Positions 33,159-42,659 of a stretch of 54,960 bases of DNA are shown here, one piece after another. The notes below the pieces were generated by a model that saw nothing but the letters and a program-made list of their open reading frames with translations, made no database searches and was not told the DNA's origin. Made by a program: the position numbers and the translations under genes. How positions within the stretch are numbered: the first letter of the stretch is position 1; every line of letters starts with the position of its first letter. Source of the DNA: a virus; the IMG/VR virus record IMGVR_UViG_3300020172_002489, positions 1 through 54,960 of that record. The stretch is one strand, 5' to 3'.

Positions 33159-34621
33159 AATTAGGAGTTTGTGTTCCGTATAGAAACCGAGAATCACACT
33201 TAAAAGAATTTATTCCACAAGTTGGTAAATATCTCGAAGAACAAGGAATTGATTATCAAATATATTTTGGTCACCAAGTTGATGACAAATTGTTTAATAG
33301 AGGTGCAATGAAAAACATTGCAGCAAAACAAGCATTCGAAGATGGATGTGATTATATAGTTTGGCATGACATTGATATGATACCCGAAGAAGGGTGTGAT
33401 TACTCGTTTCCTGATAAGAATCCAATTCATATTGCAACCAATATCTCACAAATGAATTATGAGTTAAAGTATGAAGAATACTTTGGTGGTGCAGTTATCT
33501 TTTCTAAAGAACAAGTGGAAAAAACCAATGGTTATTCAAATGATTATTGGGATTGGGGGATGGAAGATGATGACCTTTTTTGGAGATGTAATTTAGAAGG
33601 TTATGCAAATAATTCTTATATGGATTATACATCAGAACCACAATCTTTTTTACATTTTGATGGTTTTAATTCTCACATTAAAATTGATAAACATTCAACA
33701 CTTCGTAATGTAACATCTCGTTCCCATACTATTTCAGTTTTGGTTCGTGCAAATCAACAAGAAGAAAAAGTTCCTATTTGGTTAGTAGGTGATACTGAAA
33801 GGAGATTTTGTGAATATCCAATTATAAGAAGACCTGGATACGATTATGGAATCTCCTACAATAATTCTCGTGCATATACTGCACAACTTTGGGATAACGA
33901 GCAAAATCATTTATATCAATGGATGAAACGATACGAGAATCAATGGAGTTGGGTAACACTTTCAGTTGATACTTCAAATCAAAATATTCACTTTTATTTG
34001 AATGGAAAGGAATCCGATTCTCGTTGGGGAACTGGAACTCCGTCACCACTTCATTACGATAACAGATTAAAGAGTTATGGGTTAGATGATTGGTATATTG
34101 GTACAACTACTTCAGTAGGTAAGAAGGAGGTTAATAGATGGTTTAAGGGGGATATTGCAAAAGTAATGATTTGGAATAGAAACTTATCATCGGATGAAAT
34201 CCAAAATTTACATACAAATCCAACTCAAAATGGATTAGTTCTTCATTATGATTTCAATGATGAAAAACAAAAAAATTCTCCTTTTGTAGCAATTGATTTA
34301 AGTGGAAATGAAACACATGGTTCTATTAATAGATGTGAGGAAAAAAGTGAAGAAATCAAAATTCCATACACAATTATTCCACATAGAAAACCGGGTAAAT
34401 TGAGATGTTTACCACATAAAGATGAGGGGTTAATAAAAATAGATGGAGTTGATAAATGGGCAAAGGGTGAACCCACTGCAAGAAACGAAAGAAGATATGT
34501 TTTACAAATGCAACAAGGTGATTGGGATTACAAATCGGATGGGATTAATTCATTAAAATATGAACTAATTAGTATCGATGAATTGACACCTAAAGCAAAA
34601 ATGATAAATGTAAAATTGTAA
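33155..34621 (+). CDS. second GT7-type galactosyltransferase-like enzyme with inserted LamG domain
   Basis: The 488-aa protein is a diverged tandem paralogue of the protein at 31597. GT7 motifs are VPYRNR (7-12), FNRG (47-50), HDID (71-74), YFGG (109-112) and WDWGMEDDD (132-140). The inserted LamG-like domain spans about 160-395, with FLHFDGFNSHIKI at its start and a DLSGNETHG segment at its end. GT7 sequence resumes with CLPHKDEG (His421) and closes with SDGINSLKYELI (461-472), matching the end of animal beta-4-galactosyltransferases. It is coupled to the 40-aa ORF by ATGA. Donor and acceptor are unknown. Confidence 0.85.
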   Translation: MKLGVCVPYRNRESHLKEFIPQVGKYLEEQGIDYQIYFGHQVDDKLFNRGAMKNIAAKQAFEDGCDYIVWHDIDMIPEEGCDYSFPDKNPIHIATNISQMNYELKYEEYFGGAVIFSKEQVEKTNGYSNDYWDWGMEDDDLFWRCNLEGYANNSYMDYTSEPQSFLHFDGFNSHIKIDKHSTLRNVTSRSHTISVLVRANQQEEKVPIWLVGDTERRFCEYPIIRRPGYDYGISYNNSRAYTAQLWDNEQNHLYQWMKRYENQWSWVTLSVDTSNQNIHFYLNGKESDSRWGTGTPSPLHYDNRLKSYGLDDWYIGTTTSVGKKEVNRWFKGDIAKVMIWNRNLSSDEIQNLHTNPTQNGLVLHYDFNDEKQKNSPFVAIDLSGNETHGSINRCEEKSEEIKIPYTIIPHRKPGKLRCLPHKDEGLIKIDGVDKWAKGEPTARNERRYVLQMQQGDWDYKSDGINSLKYELISIDELTPKAKMINVKL

Positions 34622-34644
34622 TATATATTAATAAATAAGAAGTT

Positions 34645-36102
34645 ATGGCTGAAGAAAATATAGAATTTCAGAAAGAAGAAAATAAAAAACTTAAAAAAAC
34701 ATTTGCGGGTGATAATCCATTTTATCTCGGTGTACGAGATGATTTAAATAAAATAGGACCAGGTATGTGTCTAGCAAAATGGACACAAGTAACTATGCAC
34801 TTACAACTCGGTCATACTCACTCATGTCACCACCCAAAAACTCATCCAATTTCACCATCGGAAATTAAAAGAAACCCATCTGCATTACATAACACTGCGT
34901 ATAAAAAACGAAGAAGAAAGGAAATGTTAGAAGGTAGTAGACCTGAAGAGTGTGATTATTGCTGGAATGTAGAAGATAATTCAGACAGATTTTCAGACAG
35001 AACATTCAAATCTTCTGAATCATGGTCTTTACCACATTATAAAGAAATTACCGAATTAAATTGGAGAGCCGATTACAATCCAAAATATGTAGAGGTTGCA
35101 TTCTCAAATGCTTGTAATTTTAAATGTTCTTATTGTGGCCCTGCTTTTTCTACTAAATGGATGGAAGAGATAGAAAAACATGGTGCATATCCTACAACTG
35201 ATCGATTTAATGATACTCGATATTTAGAAGAGGAAAATAAAAAACCATTTAAACAAACTGAATATAATCCTTATGTTGAGGCCTTTTGGAAATGGTGGCC
35301 TGATTTATATAAAGATTTACACACTTTTAGAATTACTGGTGGAGAACCTCTAATGTCAAAAGATACTTGGGATGTATTGGATTATATTATTGATAATCCT
35401 AATCCTAATAGAGGATTGAATTTAGCAATTAATTCAAATCTCGGTGTTCCTGATAAACTAATTGATAAGTTTATTGAAAAGATAAAAAGAATAACTGAAG
35501 AAAATCGAGTAAATGAATTTATAGTGTTTACATCATGTGATACATGGGGAGACCAAGCAGAATACATTAGAAATGGGTTAGTGTTTAATCAATTTTGGGA
35601 CAATGTAAACAAATTAATGAGCAATTGTCCAAGAGTTAATTTAACTTTTATGTCTACATATAATGCATTGTCAGTTCCAAACTACGATAAACTTATAGAA
35701 GGAGTATATCAACTTAAAAAAGATTACGGGTCAACTGATAGATATTGGGCATCTGCTGTATTTTTAGATACATCTTATTTGAGATATCCAACCCATCAGA
35801 CGGTACAAGTATTACCACAATCTTGGACAGAAAATATATTTAAACAAGCCCAACTTGCAGATTTTCTTTCTGTGCCTCTTTTTGAAAACAAATACATTGG
35901 GTATTCTGATATAGAAATTCAAAAAATCAAAAGAACATACGATTGGATGAAATCGGTAAAACAAGATGAAGAACTACTTAGAAAACAATATAATTTTGGT
36001 AAGTATTTCCAAGCACACGATGATAGACGAGGAACTAATTTTAAAAAAGTATTTCCTGAATTAGCAGAATTTTTTGAATGGACAAAAACAATTAATATAT
36101 GA
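34645..36102 (+). CDS. radical SAM protein (twitch-type)
   Basis: The 485-aa protein has the radical SAM cluster motif C157-x3-C161-x2-C164 (ACNFKCSYCG), binding a 4Fe-4S cluster. A TGGEPLM motif near residue 233 contacts SAM. The N-terminal region has a CxxC pair (ECDYCWN) and His/Cys-rich SCHHPKTHP. From memory, twitch-domain radical SAM proteins of this length recur in phages. The product may be a modified sugar or peptide. The gene starts 23 bases after the GT7 gene and overlaps the LamG gene by 4 bases. Confidence 0.87.
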   Translation: MAEENIEFQKEENKKLKKTFAGDNPFYLGVRDDLNKIGPGMCLAKWTQVTMHLQLGHTHSCHHPKTHPISPSEIKRNPSALHNTAYKKRRRKEMLEGSRPEECDYCWNVEDNSDRFSDRTFKSSESWSLPHYKEITELNWRADYNPKYVEVAFSNACNFKCSYCGPAFSTKWMEEIEKHGAYPTTDRFNDTRYLEEENKKPFKQTEYNPYVEAFWKWWPDLYKDLHTFRITGGEPLMSKDTWDVLDYIIDNPNPNRGLNLAINSNLGVPDKLIDKFIEKIKRITEENRVNEFIVFTSCDTWGDQAEYIRNGLVFNQFWDNVNKLMSNCPRVNLTFMSTYNALSVPNYDKLIEGVYQLKKDYGSTDRYWASAVFLDTSYLRYPTHQTVQVLPQSWTENIFKQAQLADFLSVPLFENKYIGYSDIEIQKIKRTYDWMKSVKQDEELLRKQYNFGKYFQAHDDRRGTNFKKVFPELAEFFEWTKTINI

Positions 36103-36833
36103 GTAGTTTAAAATTTGAAGGTAATAATGCTTGGTTTGTAACTCCCGATAACAAATACGGATTAAGTAAATTTCCAATGAAAAACATAACCGAAAATGAT
36201 TTTTCTTTTTTAACATCTATACGAGTAAATTGGGATAAAATGAATCCAAATAATAATACACGAGAAGGTGGAGTTATTATAAAAAATGGATTACATTTAG
36301 GTTTGAGTGTAATTAAACCAGATAACGAGCATGTGTATATTAAAGGAACTATATGGACAATGGATGCGAGTTTAGGTTCAAATGCAATGAAAAATTATGA
36401 TATACTTGTAAAAGTTAATTGGGAAGATGGTGATTTGGATAAAGAATATAAAGTAGGATTTTCTTTTAAAAGAAAAGAAAAAGAATTTTCTGTATATTGT
36501 AATGGAACGTGGTTGACTGAAAAGTTTGAGGGGTCTTTAATTGATTATTCAAACGCTTGGTTATGGGTAGGAGCATCAAATCCATTAGAGAGTTGTCCAG
36601 AAGATTTTAGACAATTTTTTAATGGAGAAATGTATTATGCAGCTATTTTTTCAAAATTTTTAGATAGAAGTGAAATTGAAGAAATTTATAACGAACCCGA
36701 TGATGTATCTAAAAGATTGAAACCAACTTGTATTTTTAATTTTAAAAGACAAACTCCTTATAAAATATTAGATATATCGGAAGTAGGAAATAATTTAATT
36801 AGATTTGATAAAGAATGGATGGATTCGATTTAA
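36099..36833 (+). CDS. stand-alone LamG/concanavalin A-like protein
   Basis: The 244-aa protein is essentially one LamG-type beta-sandwich. SSLKFEGNNAWFVTP at the start matches the SLKLNGVNAF entry into the inserted domains of the GT7 enzymes, and a FNGEMYYAAIFSKFLDRSEIEEIY segment matches their closing motif. It lacks a signal peptide. It starts by a 4-base overlap with the radical SAM gene and overlaps the next gene by 19 bases. It may bind glycan or be a separated version of the inserted domain. Confidence 0.75.
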   Translation: MSSLKFEGNNAWFVTPDNKYGLSKFPMKNITENDFSFLTSIRVNWDKMNPNNNTREGGVIIKNGLHLGLSVIKPDNEHVYIKGTIWTMDASLGSNAMKNYDILVKVNWEDGDLDKEYKVGFSFKRKEKEFSVYCNGTWLTEKFEGSLIDYSNAWLWVGASNPLESCPEDFRQFFNGEMYYAAIFSKFLDRSEIEEIYNEPDDVSKRLKPTCIFNFKRQTPYKILDISEVGNNLIRFDKEWMDSI

Positions 36834-38251
36834 ATAAAATTCCAAAAACTTATTTTGTTTTAGAATTTAAAGGACCAGGTGGATATATTCCATTGGGGTA
36901 TACAAAATATACCTTACCTATTATGATGCAATATAAATTTAAAAATACAAAAGATGCAGATTTTACAGCATATCACGCATCTACATCAGAACCTGTAAAA
37001 TATTATTACAATAGGACTGCTGAATTTTCAAATCATGTGGTAAACCATACAAAAAATACTCAATTTGTGTTGACAAAGGATATTAAAAATAATATAAAAT
37101 CGCATAGTTTATATTTGGTAGTTCTTGAAAGTTTAAATGTTAATAATATGTTTGAATATTATTCATCGGATAAATTTAAAATGGAAGATTTTTTTTCGCC
37201 CGATTTATTGAATTTGATAAAAAATAATGTTAATTTTAAAATAGTTTTTATTGATGCAGGTGAAGGAGCTTACATGCATACTATGAGTTTGTTAGAAAAA
37301 ATACATTCCTTTTTAAAGAGAAATAATATAAATCATAAAAATAAAGTTTTCATATCTACCAATAATAACAATATAGTAGATTTAAAAAAAACAAATAGAT
37401 TTTTAAAATTTGAAAATCAAATTGATGTATTCCCAAATAATCATCTAATTACTGTTGCAGGAAAATTTATGAGTGATTTACGAGCAGGTATAAAAGTAGT
37501 CCAAGATGATGACGGTTATGATTATTCAATTCAAGATAAATTAAAATTTAATAAAAAAGAAAAAAAATTTTTAATGTATAATCGAAATTCCGAAAGAATA
37601 CACAGAGCATATTTTGTGAATTTGTTATACAAAAATAATTTATTAAATAAGGGATATGTATCTTTTTTAGAAAATCCAGATTTTGTAGATTTTTTATATA
37701 AAGACAAAGATTATCCCGAATTATTTTTAAGTGAATTGGATATTTTAGATATTCGTAATAACTACAAAAATTATTACCCATTAGTAATTGATGATTCTAA
37801 TGCTGATAGAGTATCTATATATCATAATTTTTTGAGTAGAAGAGACGAATATGAGAATTCATATTTTACAATAATATCAGAAACAAACGCTCAAACTTCT
37901 TATTCATTCCTAACAGAAAAAACAATAAAACCAATAATGAATCTACATCCATTTGTAGTATTAGGTAATCCAAACACATTGGATGTATTAAAATCATTTG
38001 GATTTAAAACTTTTGATAGATGGTGGGATGAATCGTATGATAGTGTTAAAAATTTTAAAGATAGAGCAAATAAATTATTAGATTTAGTAAATTTTTTATG
38101 TGAAAAAAGTGATGATGAGTGGATTTTAATGTTACAAGAAATGGAAGATATATTAATACATAATCAAAAATTACTACATAAATTATCTACTAATAAAATA
38201 GAAATTAAAAAATTTTTTAAAAAAATGTTAGAACAAACTCCATTAATATGA
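36815..38251 (+). CDS. glycosyltransferase-like protein, SEK/WDESYD family
   Basis: A 478-aa member of a four-member family in this window. The conserved blocks are KFLMYNRNSERIHR (about 251-264) and TEKTIKPIMNLHPFVVLG (367-384), then LKSFGFKTF, ending WDESYD (404-409). The second block resembles the donor-binding segment of GT10 fucosyltransferases, so a GT-B type transferase is likely; the N-terminal half is specific to this copy. It is very AT-rich, with long A/T runs, compared with the epimerase genes around it, suggesting separate acquisition. Activity is not proven. Confidence 0.65.
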   Translation: MDGFDLNKIPKTYFVLEFKGPGGYIPLGYTKYTLPIMMQYKFKNTKDADFTAYHASTSEPVKYYYNRTAEFSNHVVNHTKNTQFVLTKDIKNNIKSHSLYLVVLESLNVNNMFEYYSSDKFKMEDFFSPDLLNLIKNNVNFKIVFIDAGEGAYMHTMSLLEKIHSFLKRNNINHKNKVFISTNNNNIVDLKKTNRFLKFENQIDVFPNNHLITVAGKFMSDLRAGIKVVQDDDGYDYSIQDKLKFNKKEKKFLMYNRNSERIHRAYFVNLLYKNNLLNKGYVSFLENPDFVDFLYKDKDYPELFLSELDILDIRNNYKNYYPLVIDDSNADRVSIYHNFLSRRDEYENSYFTIISETNAQTSYSFLTEKTIKPIMNLHPFVVLGNPNTLDVLKSFGFKTFDRWWDESYDSVKNFKDRANKLLDLVNFLCEKSDDEWILMLQEMEDILIHNQKLLHKLSTNKIEIKKFFKKMLEQTPLI

Positions 38252-39216
38252 AACAAATTTTAATTACCGGAGGTGCAGGATACCTTGGTTCGGTTTTGGT
38301 AGATAGATTATTAAGTAGTGGTTATGAAGTAACTGTATTAGATAATTTGATGTATAATCAGACATCACTAATTCATTATTCTTATAATAAGAATTTCCAT
38401 TTTATTTATGGGGATGTCAGAGATACTACTTTACTAAAAAAACTTGTACCACTATTCAACATGGTTATTCCACTTGCAGCAATTGTAGGATTTCCTGCTT
38501 GTGATAGAGATAAAGTTCTTGCAACTGCAGTAAATTATCAACACGTTAAAGAAATATGTGATTTAGTTCGTGGTACAAATATAAAAGTAGTATATCCAAA
38601 CACAAATAGTGGGTACGGGATAGGAGAGAATGGTGAGTGTACTGAAGAAAGTCCACTTAACCCAATTTCCCACTATGGGGTAACCAAAGTACTTGCCGAG
38701 AGAGAGATATTGGCAGTAGGTGGCATTTCGGTAAGACTTGCCACCGTCTTTGGTTCATCTCCAAGAATGAGAATGGATTTATTAGTAAATGAATTTGTTT
38801 ACAAAGCATTAACTGATAAATACATTACTATTTTCGAGAAAAATTTTAAAAGAAATTATATTCACATTCGAGATGTTGCAAAAACTTTCCAATATATGTT
38901 GGAAAATTATCAAAAATTCTCGGGTGAAGTATTTAATGTAGGGCTAACATCTGCAAATTTAACAAAAGCTCAATTAGTAGAAAAAATCAAAGAATATGTT
39001 CCCGATTTTGCAATCACATATTCTGATTTTTATCAAGACCCCGATAAGAGAGATTACTTGGTTTCAAATGCCAAAATCGAATCTACTGGTTGGTCACCTG
39101 ATTGGAGTTTGGATGATGGTATCGAAGAACTTATCAAAACTTATACAATTTTAATACAAGATTTATCATCAAAATATAGGAATGGATTTCCTTTAGGTTA
39201 TGGGATTAGGACGTAG
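38248..39216 (+). CDS. NAD-dependent sugar epimerase/dehydratase
   Basis: A 322-aa extended SDR enzyme. The NAD-binding loop is GGAGYLG (residues 8-14). The catalytic pair is Y143-x3-K147 in HYGVTK, after the YPNTNSGYG strand that supplies the Ser/Thr. A VFGSSPRMR segment follows. It resembles UDP-glucose 4-epimerase and related enzymes that act on nucleotide sugars. It overlaps the previous gene by 4 bases and the 3,5-epimerase gene by 17 bases, so the two probably act in sequence. Confidence 0.88.
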   Translation: MKQILITGGAGYLGSVLVDRLLSSGYEVTVLDNLMYNQTSLIHYSYNKNFHFIYGDVRDTTLLKKLVPLFNMVIPLAAIVGFPACDRDKVLATAVNYQHVKEICDLVRGTNIKVVYPNTNSGYGIGENGECTEESPLNPISHYGVTKVLAEREILAVGGISVRLATVFGSSPRMRMDLLVNEFVYKALTDKYITIFEKNFKRNYIHIRDVAKTFQYMLENYQKFSGEVFNVGLTSANLTKAQLVEKIKEYVPDFAITYSDFYQDPDKRDYLVSNAKIESTGWSPDWSLDDGIEELIKTYTILIQDLSSKYRNGFPLGYGIRT

Positions 39217-39784
39217 TTTATTTTATAAAGAAAGAAGTTGGAATGATTTCCACTTTTATAATGGTTCGGTTTTACCACAAGTAAAAATCGTACAACCATC
39301 GATTTATCACGAAATTCGTGGTTCAATATCAACAACTTATCATTCAGATTATTACGATAGATTGTTGCCTGCTGCAGAAAGAAACGAAGGTCTTTCATTT
39401 AAACATGATAGATACTCCAAATCTAAAAAAGGTGTTCTTCGAGGATTACATTGGGATGAAAAAACTTGGAAAATGGTTTCGTGTCCACATGGTAGAATTT
39501 ATTTAGTAGTTTTGGATGTAAGAGAAAAAACTCCTGATTTTGGTAAATGGGAAACATTTATTCTCTCACCTGAAACTGGGACTCAAGTTTTAGTTCCACC
39601 TTATTTTGCCAATGGTCATTTTGTAATGGAAGATGATTCTATTTTTTCATATAAAATGGCGTATGAAGGTGAATATAATGATGAAAATAAACAACATACT
39701 ATTGTGTGGAACGATTCAAGATTTAATATAGATTGGCCAACTGATAATCCAATCTTATCTAAACGAGACAAATATGGAAATTAA
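39200..39784 (+). CDS. dTDP-4-dehydrorhamnose 3,5-epimerase-like protein
   Basis: The 194-aa cupin is close to RmlC/RfbC in length (about 180 aa). It has KKGVLRGLHWD with the catalytic His, GRIYLVVLDVR, a VPPYFANGHFV segment, and an SYKMAYEGEY stretch holding the likely catalytic Tyr, then a VWND end. It would epimerise a 4-keto nucleotide sugar. A nearby epimerase/reductase (38248, 42660 or 43632) could finish a deoxysugar pathway. It overlaps both neighbours. Confidence 0.86.
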   Translation: MGLGRSLFYKERSWNDFHFYNGSVLPQVKIVQPSIYHEIRGSISTTYHSDYYDRLLPAAERNEGLSFKHDRYSKSKKGVLRGLHWDEKTWKMVSCPHGRIYLVVLDVREKTPDFGKWETFILSPETGTQVLVPPYFANGHFVMEDDSIFSYKMAYEGEYNDENKQHTIVWNDSRFNIDWPTDNPILSKRDKYGN

Positions 39785-40412
39785 AAATTTAGAGTATCAC
39801 GAGACTCGTTGGTTGGGAAGTAATTGGAATAAGGAAGAACTTATTCATTTTGAAGATGATATTATTTCTCATTGGGAAAAGGGAGAAATAAAAGGACCTA
39901 TTCATTTATCAAATGGAAATGAAGAACAACTCATTGAAGTATTCAAAAAAATATCACCAACTGATTGGGTATTTTCAACTTGGAGGTCACACTATCATGC
40001 ACTTCTTCATGGAGTTAAACCACGAAAATTAAAAGAAAAAATTCTTGATGGTAAATCAATAACAATTATTGATAAAGAATCTAATTTCTATTCATCTGCT
40101 ATTGTCACTGGAACTTTACCTATTGCATTAGGAGTTGCAAAATCATTAAAAATGAAAGGAAGTGACGAGAAGGTTTGGTGTTTTATTGGTGATATGAGTT
40201 TTGAAACTGGTTTCTTTTATGAAGTACATAAATATGCCAGAAACTTTGATTTACCTTTATATTTTGTAGTTGAAGATAATGAAGTATCGACAAATACCCC
40301 AACATTGGATACATGGGGTGGTATTCAACGAGAAATACCAAATGATGTAATCTATTATAAGTATAAATCTAAATACCCACATTATGGGACAGGAAAATGG
40401 GTAGTGTTTTAA
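39774..40412 (+). CDS. thiamine-diphosphate enzyme, alpha-type (TPP-binding) subunit
   Basis: A 212-aa compact version of the E1-alpha/transketolase N-terminal domain. The TPP/Mg site is GDM (139-141) through EDNEVST (167-173), the GDG...N motif with Met for the last Gly. It is much shorter than usual E1-alpha subunits (about 320-360 aa). The partner subunit is probably the gene at 44624, four genes downstream. The pair would join or cleave a two-carbon or acyl unit, perhaps in branched or higher sugar synthesis. It overlaps the neighbours by 11 and 16 bases. Confidence 0.82.
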   Translation: MEIKNLEYHETRWLGSNWNKEELIHFEDDIISHWEKGEIKGPIHLSNGNEEQLIEVFKKISPTDWVFSTWRSHYHALLHGVKPRKLKEKILDGKSITIIDKESNFYSSAIVTGTLPIALGVAKSLKMKGSDEKVWCFIGDMSFETGFFYEVHKYARNFDLPLYFVVEDNEVSTNTPTLDTWGGIQREIPNDVIYYKYKSKYPHYGTGKWVVF

Positions 40413-41518
40413 ACTTTATAATACAAGATGAAAATAGTTATGGAAACTGGTCTTTTCAGGGTCCAATAATTCAAAAAGTTATGAATGAATATTCATACAC
40501 TATTTTTCCAGAAGTTAAAAAAGATTGTAAAAATTATTTATTAATTGAACCAACTGAATCTTATTTCGGTTTAGTAAAAAGAATTGATGCTATTTTAAGA
40601 AAAATAGATATTAAAAAATTCATAGAAAAAAATAATGTAAAAATATTATTATCTTCTATGGCTGACCCCCCAACTTTTTCGAATTATAAACAATTATCTA
40701 TAAAATTAAAAAAACATAAAATTTTAGATAGATGTTTATTTTTAACTAGTAATATTAATTTACAAGGAAATAATATTAAATCATATCATTTTTTTATTGA
40801 ACAGGCAATTAAATCCAAAGATTCATTTTTTGGAGTAGATACTTGTTTAGGATATAAAAGTGAAGAAATACAAATCAATGAATTAGATAATTTTAGAAAC
40901 AAAAAGTTTTTATCATTTAATAGAACTGTTGATAAAGAACATAGATTTTCATTATTTCATGATTATTTAACAAATAATTTTACTGATTCGTATTTTAGTT
41001 TTTTGACATTAGAAGGAATACATTGTCCACCTTTTCAAGATAATCAACTAACACTTGAACAATATTTAGAAAAAATACCTATTGAATTGGATACTAATAA
41101 AAAATTTAATTTTAGTGTAAGTAATACTATGCGAAAAGATTTATTTTTAGATTCTTGTATTAATTTAGTCACAGAAACTTCTTATAATAATAATGAATTA
41201 TTTTTATCAGAAAAAATTTTAAAGCCTATTTTAAATTATCAACCTTTTATCGTCTTAGGTCCAGTAAATTATCTAAAAGAATTAAAAAAATTAGGATTTA
41301 AAACATTTTCTGATTTTTGGGATGAATCTTATGATAATATAGAAGAAGGAAGAGATAGATATTTTAAAGTTTCTGAACTAATAATAAACTTAAATTCATT
41401 TGATATTAATAAACTAAATAATTTATACCAAGAAACAAAAAAAATTTGTATATATAATAAGAATCATTTTAATGAACTTAAAATGGATGGTATAAGTTTA
41501 TTTTTTGACAAATTATAA
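40397..41518 (+). CDS. glycosyltransferase-like protein, SEK/WDESYD family
   Basis: A 373-aa member of the four-member family. It shows KFLSFNRTVDKEHR, then LSEKILKPILNYQPFIVLG, LKKLGFKTF and WDESYDNIEEGRDR. It lacks most of the N-terminal region seen in the copies at 36815 and 45162. Its start lies inside the TPP alpha gene with AGGA 4 bases before the ATG. It is markedly AT-rich. A GT-B type transferase is inferred from the GT10-like segment. Confidence 0.65.
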   Translation: MGSVLNFIIQDENSYGNWSFQGPIIQKVMNEYSYTIFPEVKKDCKNYLLIEPTESYFGLVKRIDAILRKIDIKKFIEKNNVKILLSSMADPPTFSNYKQLSIKLKKHKILDRCLFLTSNINLQGNNIKSYHFFIEQAIKSKDSFFGVDTCLGYKSEEIQINELDNFRNKKFLSFNRTVDKEHRFSLFHDYLTNNFTDSYFSFLTLEGIHCPPFQDNQLTLEQYLEKIPIELDTNKKFNFSVSNTMRKDLFLDSCINLVTETSYNNNELFLSEKILKPILNYQPFIVLGPVNYLKELKKLGFKTFSDFWDESYDNIEEGRDRYFKVSELIINLNSFDINKLNNLYQETKKICIYNKNHFNELKMDGISLFFDKL

Positions 41519-41519
41519 T

Positions 41520-42626
41520 ATGAAACATAATGAAGATATACTTAAAAAGTATGTTTGTATTCAACCGTTTAAACACATAGAGTTTTTTGAAGACCATGCA
41601 ACCATGTGTTGTCCAACTTGGTTGGAGACAAAATTGTGGTATGGTAAAAACGAAGATGGTTCACTTAATTATGATGTTTGGAAATCTGAAACTGCAAATA
41701 AAATTAGAGAATCTATTTTAGATGGTTCATATTCACATTGTGATAAAACAGCATGTCCTCATTTAAGTACATTAATACATACTAAACAACCAAGTGGATT
41801 TTTTATAAAAAAAGAAAAATTACCATTTAAAATGTATGATGGTTTTGTTATAGATGATAAAAAAGTAAGTTCTGGTCCTGGGTCTATAAATTTTACATAT
41901 GATGATAGTTGTAATCTAAAATGCCCATCATGTAGATTACACGTTATAATGGCAAAACCTGACCAAATTATAAAAATTGATAATATCACCGATTTTATTA
42001 AAAACAATTATTCAAAAGAGGCTAGAAAACTTGCTATTACTGGCAGTGGAGACCCTTGGGCTTCAAAATCATTTAGAAAATTTTTATTTGAGTTTGACCC
42101 AAAAGTATGGCCAAACTTAGATGATATATACCTAACCACAAACGCAAATTTATTTACTGAAAAAAATTGGAAAAAAATAGAAAAGGCTCATCCGTATGTA
42201 AAATCAGTAGAAATATCAATAGATGCTGCTACAAAAAATACTTACGAAAATAAAACAAGAATAGGTGGGAACTGGGAAGTCTTAATGGAAAATTTAGATT
42301 TTATCAGTACTATACCGACCATACAAAATTTAAGATGCTCATTCGTTACTCAATTGGATAATTATACAGAAATGCGAGAGTTTGCAGAACTTATTTATAA
42401 GAAATTTGAAAAAAGAATTCAAACTCAAGGTTATTCTGAAGCAACACTTGTTTATTTTGGTAAAATTTATCAATGGACACACATGGATTATGAATCATTT
42501 AAACAAAAAGCAATTTGGACTGAAGACCACCCTGAATATAAAAAATTTGTAGATGAAGTAAATAGATTGTATGAATTCGATAAAATTTTCATCCAGTCAA
42601 ACTTTACTGATTTATTAAGAAAATAA
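41520..42626 (+). CDS. radical SAM protein (SPASM-like type)
   Basis: I chose ATG 41520 rather than the TTG at 41505 because it gives a normal start 1 base after the previous stop; the product is 368 aa. The cluster motif is C131-x3-C135-x2-C138 (SCNLKCPSCR). The N-terminus, VCIQPFKHIEFFEDH then CCPTW, and CDKTACPHL are typical of SPASM/twitch-type radical SAM proteins that modify sugars or peptides. It differs from the protein at 34645 and is probably not its recent duplicate. The substrate is unknown. Confidence 0.85.
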   Translation: MKHNEDILKKYVCIQPFKHIEFFEDHATMCCPTWLETKLWYGKNEDGSLNYDVWKSETANKIRESILDGSYSHCDKTACPHLSTLIHTKQPSGFFIKKEKLPFKMYDGFVIDDKKVSSGPGSINFTYDDSCNLKCPSCRLHVIMAKPDQIIKIDNITDFIKNNYSKEARKLAITGSGDPWASKSFRKFLFEFDPKVWPNLDDIYLTTNANLFTEKNWKKIEKAHPYVKSVEISIDAATKNTYENKTRIGGNWEVLMENLDFISTIPTIQNLRCSFVTQLDNYTEMREFAELIYKKFEKRIQTQGYSEATLVYFGKIYQWTHMDYESFKQKAIWTEDHPEYKKFVDEVNRLYEFDKIFIQSNFTDLLRK

Positions 42627-42636
42627 ACTTATTATA

Positions 42637-42648
42637 TATATTTATATA
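42637..42648 (+). promoter_or_regulatory. late-type promoter motif TATATTTATATA
   Basis: Exact copy, 11 bases before the start at 42660 and 10 bases after the preceding stop. It is the shortest spacing of the set and would drive the epimerase, TPP beta and last glycosyltransferase genes. Confidence 0.58.
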
Positions 42649-42659
42649 AAACAAACGAC

